Source of the DNA: Altericroceibacterium xinjiangense
Lineage (GTDB): Bacteria; Pseudomonadota; Alphaproteobacteria; Sphingomonadales; Sphingomonadaceae
DNA length: 64,000 bases
NCBI RefSeq assembly: GCF_003958635.1
Contig: NZ_RSEK01000002.1
Coordinates: 186,001 to 250,000 of the forward strand
Reading direction: 5' to 3'
The notes under the pieces were generated by a model. That model was given only the letters and a program-made list of their open reading frames with translations, was not told the DNA's origin and ran no database searches. Both the position numbers and the translations under genes were made by a program. This document shows, in pieces, positions 36,970 through 44,614 of the stretch. Every line of letters begins with the position of its first letter. Positions within the stretch are counted from its first letter, which is position 1.

Positions 36970-38376
36970 ATGACTTTTAAGGGACTGCAACCGATTGTTT
37001 ACGGCGGACGCGAAGTCTGGCCGCTGATCGAAGGCGGCAAGGGCGTATCCGCGACTAATCACATGAGCTCCGGCGCCTGGGCGGCAGCCGGGGGAATCGG
37101 CACGGTCAGCGCGGTGAACGCGGACAGTTACGACGCCGAAGGCAAGATCGTGCCGCAAGTCTATGATCAGCTCACGCGCAAGGAGCGGCACGAGCAGCTA
37201 ATCCGCTACGCAATCGACGGAGCGGTGGAGCAGGTACGCCGCGCGCATGATGTCGCAGGCGGCAATGGCGCGATCAACATCAACGTCCTGTGGGAAATGG
37301 GCGGCGCGCAGGCCGTGCTGGAAGGCGTGCTGGAACAGACCCCGGGGCTGGTCACCGGGGTCACCTGCGGCGCGGGCATGCCGTACAAGCTGGCGGAAAT
37401 CGCCGCGCGCTACAACGTCAATTACCTGCCGATCATCAGCTCCGGCCGCGCGTTTCGCGCGCTGTGGAAGCGTTCCTACAGCAAAGTTCCCCACTTGCTG
37501 GCGGCGGTGGTCTATGAGGACCCGTGGCTTGCGGGCGGGCACAACGGCCTGTCGAACGCGGAAGACCCGCTGAAGCCGGAGCCTCCGTTCCCGCGCGTCA
37601 AGGCGCTGCGCGATACGATGCGGGCCGAAGGGATTTCCGACGACGTGCCGATCATCATGGCTGGCGGCGTGTGGTACTTGCGCGAGTGGGAAGACTGGAT
37701 CGGCAACCCGGAGCTTGGCTCCATCGCGTTCCAGTACGGTACGCGGCCGCTGCTGACGGAAGAAAGCCCGATTCCCGACGAATGGAAGGACAGGCTGCGG
37801 ACACTGGAACCGGGAGACGTGCTGCTGCATCGGTTCTCCCCCACCGGATTTTACAGTTCGGCGGTGCGGACTCCCTTCCTGCGCAGCCTGGAGGCGCGCT
37901 CTCTCCGCCAAATCCCGTACTCGCGGGTTCAGGCGGGCGAGCACACGGTTCAGCTGGATATCGGGGTCAAGGGCAAGAACTTCTGGGTCACGCCCGCCGA
38001 CCTGGAGCGTGCGCGCGGGTGGCACGGGCAAGGGTTCACCGATCCGCTGAAGACGCCGGACGACACCGTGGTGTTCGTCGCGCCGGAAGAGCGGAACGAG
38101 ATCCGCGAAGACCAGGCCGCCTGCATGGGCTGTCTGTCGCACTGCGGCTTCTCTTCCTGGAAGGATCATGACGACTACACCACCGGACGTCTGGCCGATC
38201 CGCGCAGTTTCTGCATCCAGAAGACGTTGCAGGACATTGCCCACGGCGGACCGGTGGACAACAACCTGATGTTTGCGGGCCATGCGGCTTATCGCTTCAA
38301 GCAGGACCCGTTCTATTCGAACAACTTCACGCCCACGGTGAAGCAGTTGGTCGACCGTATCCTGACGGGTGACTAA
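36970..38376 (+). CDS. NAD(P)H-dependent flavin oxidoreductase / nitronate monooxygenase-like, with C-terminal Cys cluster
   Basis: 468 residues from ATG 36970, which has AGAGGTG upstream; an ATG at 36943 is less likely. A TIM-barrel FMN enzyme of the nitronate monooxygenase/2-nitropropane dioxygenase family: GAMPYKLAEIA-type and PIIMAGGVWYLREWEDW phosphate-binding segments, GSIAFQYGTRPLLTEES. Beyond the usual barrel it has a C-terminal part with cysteines 385, 388, 392 and 415 (C-x2-C-x3-C-x22-C), suggestive of an Fe-S or zinc site. Substrate unknown. Confidence 0.82.
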   Translation: MTFKGLQPIVYGGREVWPLIEGGKGVSATNHMSSGAWAAAGGIGTVSAVNADSYDAEGKIVPQVYDQLTRKERHEQLIRYAIDGAVEQVRRAHDVAGGNGAININVLWEMGGAQAVLEGVLEQTPGLVTGVTCGAGMPYKLAEIAARYNVNYLPIISSGRAFRALWKRSYSKVPHLLAAVVYEDPWLAGGHNGLSNAEDPLKPEPPFPRVKALRDTMRAEGISDDVPIIMAGGVWYLREWEDWIGNPELGSIAFQYGTRPLLTEESPIPDEWKDRLRTLEPGDVLLHRFSPTGFYSSAVRTPFLRSLEARSLRQIPYSRVQAGEHTVQLDIGVKGKNFWVTPADLERARGWHGQGFTDPLKTPDDTVVFVAPEERNEIREDQAACMGCLSHCGFSSWKDHDDYTTGRLADPRSFCIQKTLQDIAHGGPVDNNLMFAGHAAYRFKQDPFYSNNFTPTVKQLVDRILTGD

Positions 38377-38439
38377 AGTCGGCTTGAGGCGCGCGCAGTG
38401 CGCACGGGGTTGGTGATGCGGCAAGGTAGAGGACTCGGG

Positions 38440-38913
38440 ATGCGAGGCAGGGGTCGATCTCTGCTGCTCTCCGCTATCCTGTTGCTGGTCGCCGCTCCGG
38501 CTGCGGCGCAGGAGCGGGAGGTGCCTTACTGGGCGTCCTTGCGCGCCGAGGAAGTGAACATGCGTGTCGGGCCGAGCGAAGACTTCCCGATCGCCTGGGT
38601 CTATCAGCGGGAAGGCTTGCCGGTGAAAGTCGTTCGCCTGATGGAAGGCTGGCGGCTGGTGGAAGATCCGGAAGGGGAGAAGGGCTGGATGGTCGCCCGC
38701 CTGCTCAGCCCCGATCGTACAGCCCTTGTGGTTGGCGAGGGTCTGGCACCGATCCGCGGAGCGCCCGGCGCTGCGGCCCCGCTGCGCTGGAATGCGGAGC
38801 CTGGAGTCGTTGGCCAGCTCGGCGAATGCGAGGCTGGTTGGTGCGAAATCGACGTGGACGGCCGCACGGGCTGGGTCGAGCAGCGGCGCCTTTGGGGCGC
38901 GGGCGATCCGTAG
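38440..38913 (+). CDS. Exported SH3-domain protein
   Basis: 157 residues from ATG 38440 (AGAGGA six bases upstream). The signal peptide runs MRGRGRSLLLSAILLLVAAPAAAQ. It has bacterial SH3 repeats: first YWASLRAEEVNMRVGPSEDFPIAWVYQREGLPVKVVRLMEGWRLVED, second around CEAGWCEIDVDGRTGWVEQRRLWG, with a Cys pair that could form a disulfide. Such proteins bind peptidoglycan or partner proteins in the periplasm. In-frame starts at 38398 (GTG) and 38416 (ATG) are possible. Confidence 0.85.
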   Translation: MRGRGRSLLLSAILLLVAAPAAAQEREVPYWASLRAEEVNMRVGPSEDFPIAWVYQREGLPVKVVRLMEGWRLVEDPEGEKGWMVARLLSPDRTALVVGEGLAPIRGAPGAAAPLRWNAEPGVVGQLGECEAGWCEIDVDGRTGWVEQRRLWGAGDP

Positions 38914-38988
38914 CAGTTTTCACTTGGCAAACGGGGCCTTGCCGTGCAACAGGCACCCGGCCCGCGCTGCTGTGCGCGAAGGCATGTG

Positions 38989-39065
38989 GCGATCGTAGCT
39001 CAGTTGGTTAGAGCGCCGGTTTGTGGTACCGGAGGTCGCGGGTTCGGATCCCGTCGATCGCCCCA
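38989..39065 (+). tRNA. tRNA-His (anticodon GTG)
   Basis: Complete cloverleaf: acceptor GCGATCG (38989-38995) with CGATCGC (39055-39061), anticodon stem CCGGT/ACCGG with loop TTGTGGT and anticodon GTG at 39023-39025, T arm GCGGG/CCCGT. A G at 38988 provides the encoded G(-1), opposite C73 at 39062; CCA is encoded at 39063-39065. It is 75 bp after the SH3 gene. Confidence 0.96.
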
Positions 39066-39165
39066 TTTTCCTCTGTGTCGGATTTCCCTGGATCGCGAGC
39101 GGCGCCGTAGTGGCGCTGTTCCCTGCGGCTGTCCCGTCTCGCCCTAGGGTCGGCCGGGCACTCCC

Positions 39166-39429
39166 TTATTCGGGATCGGTTTCCCCGGAGGGCAGCAGCA
39201 TCCAGACACCCCGCGAAAGCTGCATCCGGCCGAGGCACTTTGTGTCCTCGTACAGACGCATCGGGCTGTTGATCGGGGTTTCCTGGGCCTTGAGCAGAGT
39301 TTTCTGGGCCATCAGAAGGGCGGATCCGGCGTTCCGGGCCTTGAGAGGCAGGACGTGTTCGCGCCCGGTGCCGTTCTCTTCGATCAGCAGAAGGTACTTG
39401 TGTTTTCCTTCATCGGTAGGGGCGGCCAT
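39166..39429 (-). CDS. Small conserved-looking hypothetical protein, 87 aa
   Basis: Begins MAAPTDEGKHKYLLLIEENGTG. The ATG at 39429 has an excellent AGGAG ribosome-binding site nine bases upstream, which makes the gene credible. The product is soluble, mixed alpha/beta, with no Cys pair and no known motif (KARNAGSALLMAQKTLLKAQET central helix; LYEDTKCLGRMQLSRGVWMLLPSG end). Function not recognised. Convergent with tRNA-His. Confidence 0.65.
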   Translation of the reverse strand: MAAPTDEGKHKYLLLIEENGTGREHVLPLKARNAGSALLMAQKTLLKAQETPINSPMRLYEDTKCLGRMQLSRGVWMLLPSGETDPE

Positions 39430-39664
39430 GATCTCTCTCTCCTGAACACATAAGAACAGGAACTTGTGTCATTTGCCATAACATGGATCAGTGGCGTTCA
39501 CGCTTTATCCCGCCCTTGCTGCGCTTCACGCAAGTTTGGCTGGCTTAACGCGAACCTCGGGGAAAAAGAGGTCTCAGGCCCTGAGGCCGGGTGCGCAATC
39601 GAAAGCGCGCTTGCCCCTCGGTTCAGCACCTGTCAAAGCGGCGCTCGCGAATAGCTCATCGATC

Positions 39665-40384
39665 ATGCACGGCTTTGCCAACCCTACCCGCTTCCTGCGG
39701 ATCGCCCGCTGGCTCACTCCCTGGTTGCTTGCGTCCGGGCTGCTGGTGACCGCGGGTGCGCTGATCTGGACGCTGACGGTCCTTCCCGCAGAACGGTTGC
39801 AGGGCGAGACGGTGCGCATCCTGCCGGTTCACGTGCCGACCGCCTGGCTGGGCATGGGCGGGTGGACCACCATCGCGATCGCCAGCTTTGTAGAACTGGT
39901 CTGGCGTCATCCCCTGGCGACGATCGCCGGGCGCGCCGCCGCAGTTCCCGGGGCTGTGTTCACCGCGCTCTGCCTGCTGACCGGATCGATCTGGGGCCGG
40001 CCCGCCTGGGGAACCTGGTGGATATGGGACGGCCGGCTGACAAGCATGCTGGTGCTGCTGTTCCTGTATATCGGCTATATCGTGCTGGCGCAGGCTACTG
40101 CGCGCGAAGGGGCGTCGAGTCGGGTTCCGGCAATTTTCGGCCTCATCGGCGCGATCAACATTCCGATCATCCATTATTCGGTGATCTGGTGGTACTCGAT
40201 CCACCAGCCGCCCAGCCTTTCTGTCGGACAGTCCGCCATGGCACCGGCATTCCTGTGGCCGCTGCTGATTTCCACGCTGGGGTTCAGCCTGATCTTCGGC
40301 GGGGTGGTGCTGGCCCGGATGCGGGCGCTGCTGGCGGATGTTCAGGCCGAAGCGCGCTTGCGGCGCAAGGCGCTCGGCGCATGA
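39665..40384 (+). CDS. ccmC: Heme exporter / cytochrome c maturation protein CcmC
   Basis: 239-residue inner-membrane protein, six hydrophobic segments, that presents heme to CcmE. The WWD domain reads WGTWWIWDGRLTS, and conserved His residues flank it (VHVPTAWLG, PIIHYSVIWWYSIHQP). ATG 39665 (MHGFANPTRFLRIARWL) is chosen; the in-frame extension to 39491 lacks family similarity. First gene of a run of seven; ccmA and ccmB are not adjacent. Confidence 0.94.
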   Translation: MHGFANPTRFLRIARWLTPWLLASGLLVTAGALIWTLTVLPAERLQGETVRILPVHVPTAWLGMGGWTTIAIASFVELVWRHPLATIAGRAAAVPGAVFTALCLLTGSIWGRPAWGTWWIWDGRLTSMLVLLFLYIGYIVLAQATAREGASSRVPAIFGLIGAINIPIIHYSVIWWYSIHQPPSLSVGQSAMAPAFLWPLLISTLGFSLIFGGVVLARMRALLADVQAEARLRRKALGA

Positions 40385-40521
40385 GGGAATCGCTCGACCA
40401 ATGGCCGTTCGTGATCGCGGCTTATGCGGTGACGGTGCTCGGGACCCTGCTGCTCGTCGTGTGGAGCTGGCTGGCCATGCGCCGGGCGGAGAAGCGGCGC
40501 GAAGAGGCGCGGCGGCGGTGA
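40381..40521 (+). CDS. ccmD: Heme exporter protein CcmD
   Basis: 46-residue single-pass membrane protein overlapping the ccmC stop (ATGA). Sequence MRESLDQWPFVIAAYAVTVL... has one hydrophobic helix and a strongly basic Arg-rich cytoplasmic end, exactly the CcmD pattern. It helps release holo-CcmE from CcmABC. Identification depends on position plus topology because the protein is tiny. Confidence 0.9.
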   Translation: MRESLDQWPFVIAAYAVTVLGTLLLVVWSWLAMRRAEKRREEARRR

Positions 40522-40549
40522 AGTCCACCCTGGTTCTTGAGAGGCACTG

Positions 40550-41011
40550 ATGGCCACGGCATTCAAACCCAAGCACCAGCGGCTGGTGCTGATTCTTCTC
40601 GCGTTTGCGGCCTTGATCGCGGCGGGGCTGCTTGCGGCCTGGGCGCTGCGCAATCAGGCAAGCCTGTTTTATGTGCCGGTCCAGTTCGCAGCCGATCCGC
40701 CGGCACCGGGGCGCGCCGTGCGGCTTGGCGGGATGGTTGCGGAAGGATCGCTGAAAACCCAGGCGGACGGCGTGACGATCCGCTTTGCCGTCAGCGACGG
40801 CGAGGCAGTGGTGCCGGTGACGTATTCCGGCATCGTGCCGGACTTGTTCCAGGAAGGATCGGGCGTGGTCGCCGAAGGGCACCTGCAGCCGGACGGCACC
40901 TTCCGGGCGGATAACCTGCTGGCCAAGCACGATGAAAGCTACGTTCCCCGCGAACTTGAGGACATGACCGCCGCGCAGGCGAAGCAGACCGTGGCGGAAA
41001 CCTTCCAGTGA
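40550..41011 (+). CDS. ccmE: Periplasmic heme chaperone CcmE
   Basis: 153 residues: one N-terminal membrane anchor (LVLILLAFAALIAAGLL) and an OB-fold domain in the periplasm. The covalent heme-binding histidine is His127 in LLAKHDESYVP. FRADNLLAKHDE and GVVAEGHL are family signatures. It carries heme from CcmC to CcmF. Its stop overlaps ccmF (GTGA). Confidence 0.95.
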   Translation: MATAFKPKHQRLVLILLAFAALIAAGLLAAWALRNQASLFYVPVQFAADPPAPGRAVRLGGMVAEGSLKTQADGVTIRFAVSDGEAVVPVTYSGIVPDLFQEGSGVVAEGHLQPDGTFRADNLLAKHDESYVPRELEDMTAAQAKQTVAETFQ

Positions 41012-42954
41012 TCGCCAATTTCGGTCTTGCCGCCTTGTGGCTGGCCGCGGCGCTCGCCGCGCTGCAGTGCCTTGCCGGGTTCGCCGCGCTGCGCGGCGAA
41101 GGGCAGGCGCTGGCCGGGGTCGTCCGTCCGGTGGCGGTGGTGCAGGGGGCGCTGTGCATCGCGGCGTTTGCTGCGCTGCTGCTGGCGTTCGTCTGGTCGG
41201 ATTTGTCGGTCGCGCTGGTGGCGCAGAACTCGCATTCGGCCAAGCCGCTGATCTTCAAGCTGGCAGGCGCCTGGGGGAACCACGAAGGATCGATGCTGAT
41301 GTGGGTGTCGATCATGGCGGTGGCCGGCGGGCTGATCGCGCTGGTCGAACGGCGACTGCCGGAGCCCACGATTCTTGCGACCCTGGGGGCGCAAGCCTTC
41401 GTCGGCCTCGGGTTCTATGCCTTCCTGCTGTTCAGTTCCAACCCGTTCGAACGGCTCGATCCCGCGCCCGCGCAGGGAATGGGCCTGAACCCGCTGCTGC
41501 AGGACGTCGGTCTCGCGTTCCATCCGCCGACGCTGTACCTTGGCTATGTCGGTTTGTCGGTTGCGTTCAGCTTCGCGGTCGGCGCGCTGCTGACCCGGCA
41601 GGTGACGCCGGAGTTTGCCCGCGTGATGCGTCCGTGGGTGCTGGGGGCGTGGATATTCCTGACCATCGGGATCACGGCCGGCAGTTACTGGGCTTATTAC
41701 GAACTCGGCTGGGGCGGCTGGTGGTTCTGGGACCCGGTGGAGAACGCTTCGCTGATGCCGTGGCTTGCCGGAACCGCGCTGCTTCATTCGGCCAGCGTGC
41801 TAGCTTCGCGCGACGCGCTGCGCGCCTGGACGATCGTGCTGGGGGTCATCGCGTTCTCCATGTCGATGGTCGGTACGTTCCTTGTCCGCTCGGGCATCCT
41901 GACCAGCGTGCACGCTTTCGCGGTGGACCCGGAGCGGGGGACTTTCATCCTGGCGCTGCTGGCGATCTACATCGGGGGCGCGCTGGCGCTGTTCGCGGTG
42001 CGGGCGGGGACGGTCGCGGAAGGGGAGCGGTTTGCGCTGATGAGCCGCGAAGGCGCGCTGGTGGTGAACAACGTCGCGCTGTCGGCGATCCTCGGGATCG
42101 TGCTGCTGGGCACGCTTTACCCGCTGGTAACCGAGGCGCTGGGCTTCCGGGTTTCGGTCGGACCGCCGTACTTCAATCCGGTAAGCGCGGTGTTCGCGAT
42201 CCCGATGTTGCTGGTCCTCACGGTCGGCCCGCTGCTGCGCTGGCGGCGTGACCGGTTTGAGCGGGTGCGCGGGCCGGTGATCCTGATCGGGATCGTACTG
42301 GTGGCCGTGCTGGCGGCTGTCGCGTTTTTCTACGGGATCGGCTTATTGCCAATGCTGGGGATCGCGCTGGCCGCGGGAATCGCGGTTGCCAGTTTCATGC
42401 CGCTGCGTGGGCGCTCCCTTCGCCGCCTGCCGCTGCCGGTGTGGGGCATGGCGATTTCCCATTTCGGGATCGCGGTCGCCTTGTTCGGAATGGCGGCGGA
42501 CAGCGCCTTCACGCAGGAGCGGCTGATCGCGGCGGGCGTGGGGCAAGCGACGGAAGTTGGCCCTTGGCAGGTCCGACTGGATTCCGTCCGCCCTGTCGCC
42601 GGCCCGAACTGGACGGCAATCGAAGGACGCCTGTTGGCGCAGTACCAGGGGGGGGCGGTGTACGAACTGACCCCGCAGGCACGCAGCTTCTGGGCTCCGG
42701 CGCAGGAGACGAATGAATCCGCCCTGCTGACACGCTGGAATGGCCAGCTTTACGCCGTGCTTGGGGAAGAAGCGGAAGACGGCCGCTGGCAGTTGCGCGT
42801 GTGGTGGAAGCCGTTCGTCACGTTCATCTGGTACGGCGGCCTGCTGATTGCATTGGGCGGCGTGCTGGCGCTGATTGGCCGGGTGACGGGCGATTTGCGG
42901 CGGCGGTTCGCGCGCCGGAAGATTGCCGCCCGGCATGTGGATGCGATGGCATGA
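41008..42954 (+). CDS. ccmF: Cytochrome c heme lyase subunit CcmF
   Basis: 648-residue integral membrane protein with about 15 hydrophobic helices. The WWD motif GWGGWWFWDPVENASLMPWL and conserved His loops (NSHSAKPLIFKLAGAWGNHEGSML) are present. It attaches heme to apocytochrome c with CcmH/CcmI. Starts with GTG 41008, overlapping ccmE. No truncation. Confidence 0.96.
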   Translation: MIANFGLAALWLAAALAALQCLAGFAALRGEGQALAGVVRPVAVVQGALCIAAFAALLLAFVWSDLSVALVAQNSHSAKPLIFKLAGAWGNHEGSMLMWVSIMAVAGGLIALVERRLPEPTILATLGAQAFVGLGFYAFLLFSSNPFERLDPAPAQGMGLNPLLQDVGLAFHPPTLYLGYVGLSVAFSFAVGALLTRQVTPEFARVMRPWVLGAWIFLTIGITAGSYWAYYELGWGGWWFWDPVENASLMPWLAGTALLHSASVLASRDALRAWTIVLGVIAFSMSMVGTFLVRSGILTSVHAFAVDPERGTFILALLAIYIGGALALFAVRAGTVAEGERFALMSREGALVVNNVALSAILGIVLLGTLYPLVTEALGFRVSVGPPYFNPVSAVFAIPMLLVLTVGPLLRWRRDRFERVRGPVILIGIVLVAVLAAVAFFYGIGLLPMLGIALAAGIAVASFMPLRGRSLRRLPLPVWGMAISHFGIAVALFGMAADSAFTQERLIAAGVGQATEVGPWQVRLDSVRPVAGPNWTAIEGRLLAQYQGGAVYELTPQARSFWAPAQETNESALLTRWNGQLYAVLGEEAEDGRWQLRVWWKPFVTFIWYGGLLIALGGVLALIGRVTGDLRRRFARRKIAARHVDAMA

Positions 42955-43487
42955 GAAGCGTCCGCTTGTTCCTGTGGGGTCTGGTGATCCTGTTCGCGGC
43001 GGTGTTCGCGTTGTTCGCCCTGCAGTTGTCGCGGCCGAAGGACGATCTGGTCCGCAGCGCGCTGATCGGCAAACCGGTGCCCGAATTCGCGCTGAAGCCT
43101 GCGGTCGGGACCCACCCGGGGCTTAGCACCGCGGATCTGCGCGACGGCCAGCCGAAGCTGCTCAACGTATTCGCCAGCTGGTGCGTCCCGTGCGCGGCCG
43201 AAGCGCCGCAGCTAGCCGCGCTGGAGCAGCAGGGGGCGGATATTGTCGCAATCGCGATCCGCGATCGGCCGGAAGACGTTTCCGCCTTCCTCGACCGCTA
43301 TGGCGATCCCTTCAGCCGGATCGGCGCGGATGACGTGTCGAAGGTCCAGCTGGCGCTCGGATCGTCCGGGGTACCGGAAACCTTCGTCGTCGATGGGCAA
43401 GGCATCATTCGCTACCAGCACATCGGCGAGCTGCACGACAAGGACGTGGCGATCCTGCTGGAACAACTGCGCGAGGCAGGGGCGTGA
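42951..43487 (+). CDS. ccmG: Thiol:disulfide interchange protein CcmG/DsbE
   Basis: 178-residue membrane-anchored thioredoxin-fold reductant, from ATG 42951 (ATGA overlap with ccmF). One N-terminal helix, then the active site FASWCVPC and the conserved SGVPETFVVD cis-Pro loop. It keeps the CXXCH cysteines of apocytochrome c reduced for heme ligation. Confidence 0.95.
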   Translation: MRSVRLFLWGLVILFAAVFALFALQLSRPKDDLVRSALIGKPVPEFALKPAVGTHPGLSTADLRDGQPKLLNVFASWCVPCAAEAPQLAALEQQGADIVAIAIRDRPEDVSAFLDRYGDPFSRIGADDVSKVQLALGSSGVPETFVVDGQGIIRYQHIGELHDKDVAILLEQLREAGA

Positions 43488-43885
43488 GACTGATTGCATT
43501 TCTTGCGCTGCTGCTGGCGGTGCCCCTCGCTGCGCAGGACTCCCTGCCGCCGGCGCCTTATGCCTATCAGCAGCTTGCTGACCCGCAGCAGGAGGCGCAG
43601 GCTCAGGCGCTGATGCAGACGTTGCGCTGCCTGACGTGCCAGAGCCAGTCGATCGTCGACAGCGATGCGCCGATGGCGGGCGACATGCGGCACGAAGTGC
43701 GCACCCGCATTGCCGCGGGGGAGCAGCCGGAGGCGATCCGCGCCTGGCTGGTCGAACGCTATGGCGACTACATCAGCTACGCTCCGCAAGTCAGCGCGGC
43801 GACATGGCCGCTGTTTGCCATTCCCGTGCTGCTGTTGCTGCTCGCTGGACTGATCGTGTGGCGCCGGCTGGGGAAGCGGGCATGA
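43484..43885 (+). CDS. ccmH: Cytochrome c maturation protein CcmH (N-terminal type, CcmL)
   Basis: 133 residues from GTG 43484 (GTGA overlap with ccmG). Signal peptide, then redox motif LRCLTCQSQSI, then GDYISYAP and a C-terminal membrane helix (LFAIPVLLLLLAGLIVWRRL). It reduces apocytochrome disulfides. The TPR part found fused in E. coli CcmH is encoded separately by the next gene. Confidence 0.95.
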   Translation: MRLIAFLALLLAVPLAAQDSLPPAPYAYQQLADPQQEAQAQALMQTLRCLTCQSQSIVDSDAPMAGDMRHEVRTRIAAGEQPEAIRAWLVERYGDYISYAPQVSAATWPLFAIPVLLLLLAGLIVWRRLGKRA

Positions 43886-44556
43886 GCTGGCTGGTTGCAA
43901 TCGGGCTGGCGCTGCTGTGCTTTGCAGTGGTGGCATTCGTTTTCCGGGTGCCCCGGATACTGTGGAGCAGCGTGCTGGCCGCGCTCGCGCTTGGCCTGGC
44001 GGGGTTTGCGTTTCAGGCGCGTCCGGGGCTGCCCGGGGCACCCGTTCCGCCTCCAACCGAAGTCGAAGGCGGCGGCTGGGCCCTGGTAGAGGCACGGCAG
44101 ATGTTCATCGGAGAGGACCAGCGCTCCCAGAATCCCAAGCTGGTGACCGCCGATGCGATGGTGCGGAACGGCCGTTTCGCCACTGCCGCTGCCCTCGCGG
44201 GCGCGGCGGCTCAGGAGAATCCGCGCGATGTCGATGCCTGGGTCGCGCTCGGCAACGCGCTGGTGGAAAACGCCGAAGGATCACTCACTCCCGCTGCGCT
44301 CTATGCCTACCGCCAGGCGGCGCAGGCCGACCCCGGTAACCTTGCACCCGGGTTCTTCATCGGGGTGGGCTTGCTTCGGAAAGGCCGGGTGCTCGAAGCG
44401 CGGCAGGCCTGGGCCGCAGCGCTGGCCGCCGCTCCGCAAGATGCCCCGGCGCGGGACGAGCTGCAGGTCCGGCTTGCCACGCTTGACGAGCTGCTTCGCC
44501 GAATCGCGGAACAGAGTGGGGACAACCCGGCCACCGGCGGATTGCGGGCTCGTTGA
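43882..44556 (+). CDS. ccmI: Cytochrome c maturation TPR protein CcmI
   Basis: 224 residues from ATG 43882 (ATGA overlap with ccmH). Two N-terminal membrane helices, then tetratricopeptide-like repeats (DAWVALGNALVENAEGSLTPAALYAYRQAAQADPGNLAPGFFIGVGLLRKGRVLEARQAW). CcmI chaperones the C-terminus of apocytochrome c to the lyase. The call relies on its position and TPR design. Confidence 0.88.
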   Translation: MSWLVAIGLALLCFAVVAFVFRVPRILWSSVLAALALGLAGFAFQARPGLPGAPVPPPTEVEGGGWALVEARQMFIGEDQRSQNPKLVTADAMVRNGRFATAAALAGAAAQENPRDVDAWVALGNALVENAEGSLTPAALYAYRQAAQADPGNLAPGFFIGVGLLRKGRVLEARQAWAAALAAAPQDAPARDELQVRLATLDELLRRIAEQSGDNPATGGLRAR

Positions 44557-44614
44557 GCCGCTGCTAACGCGGCTTTTCCGCGCTCTTTGAACGCTACAGG
44601 GGCTTTTAATCCCG

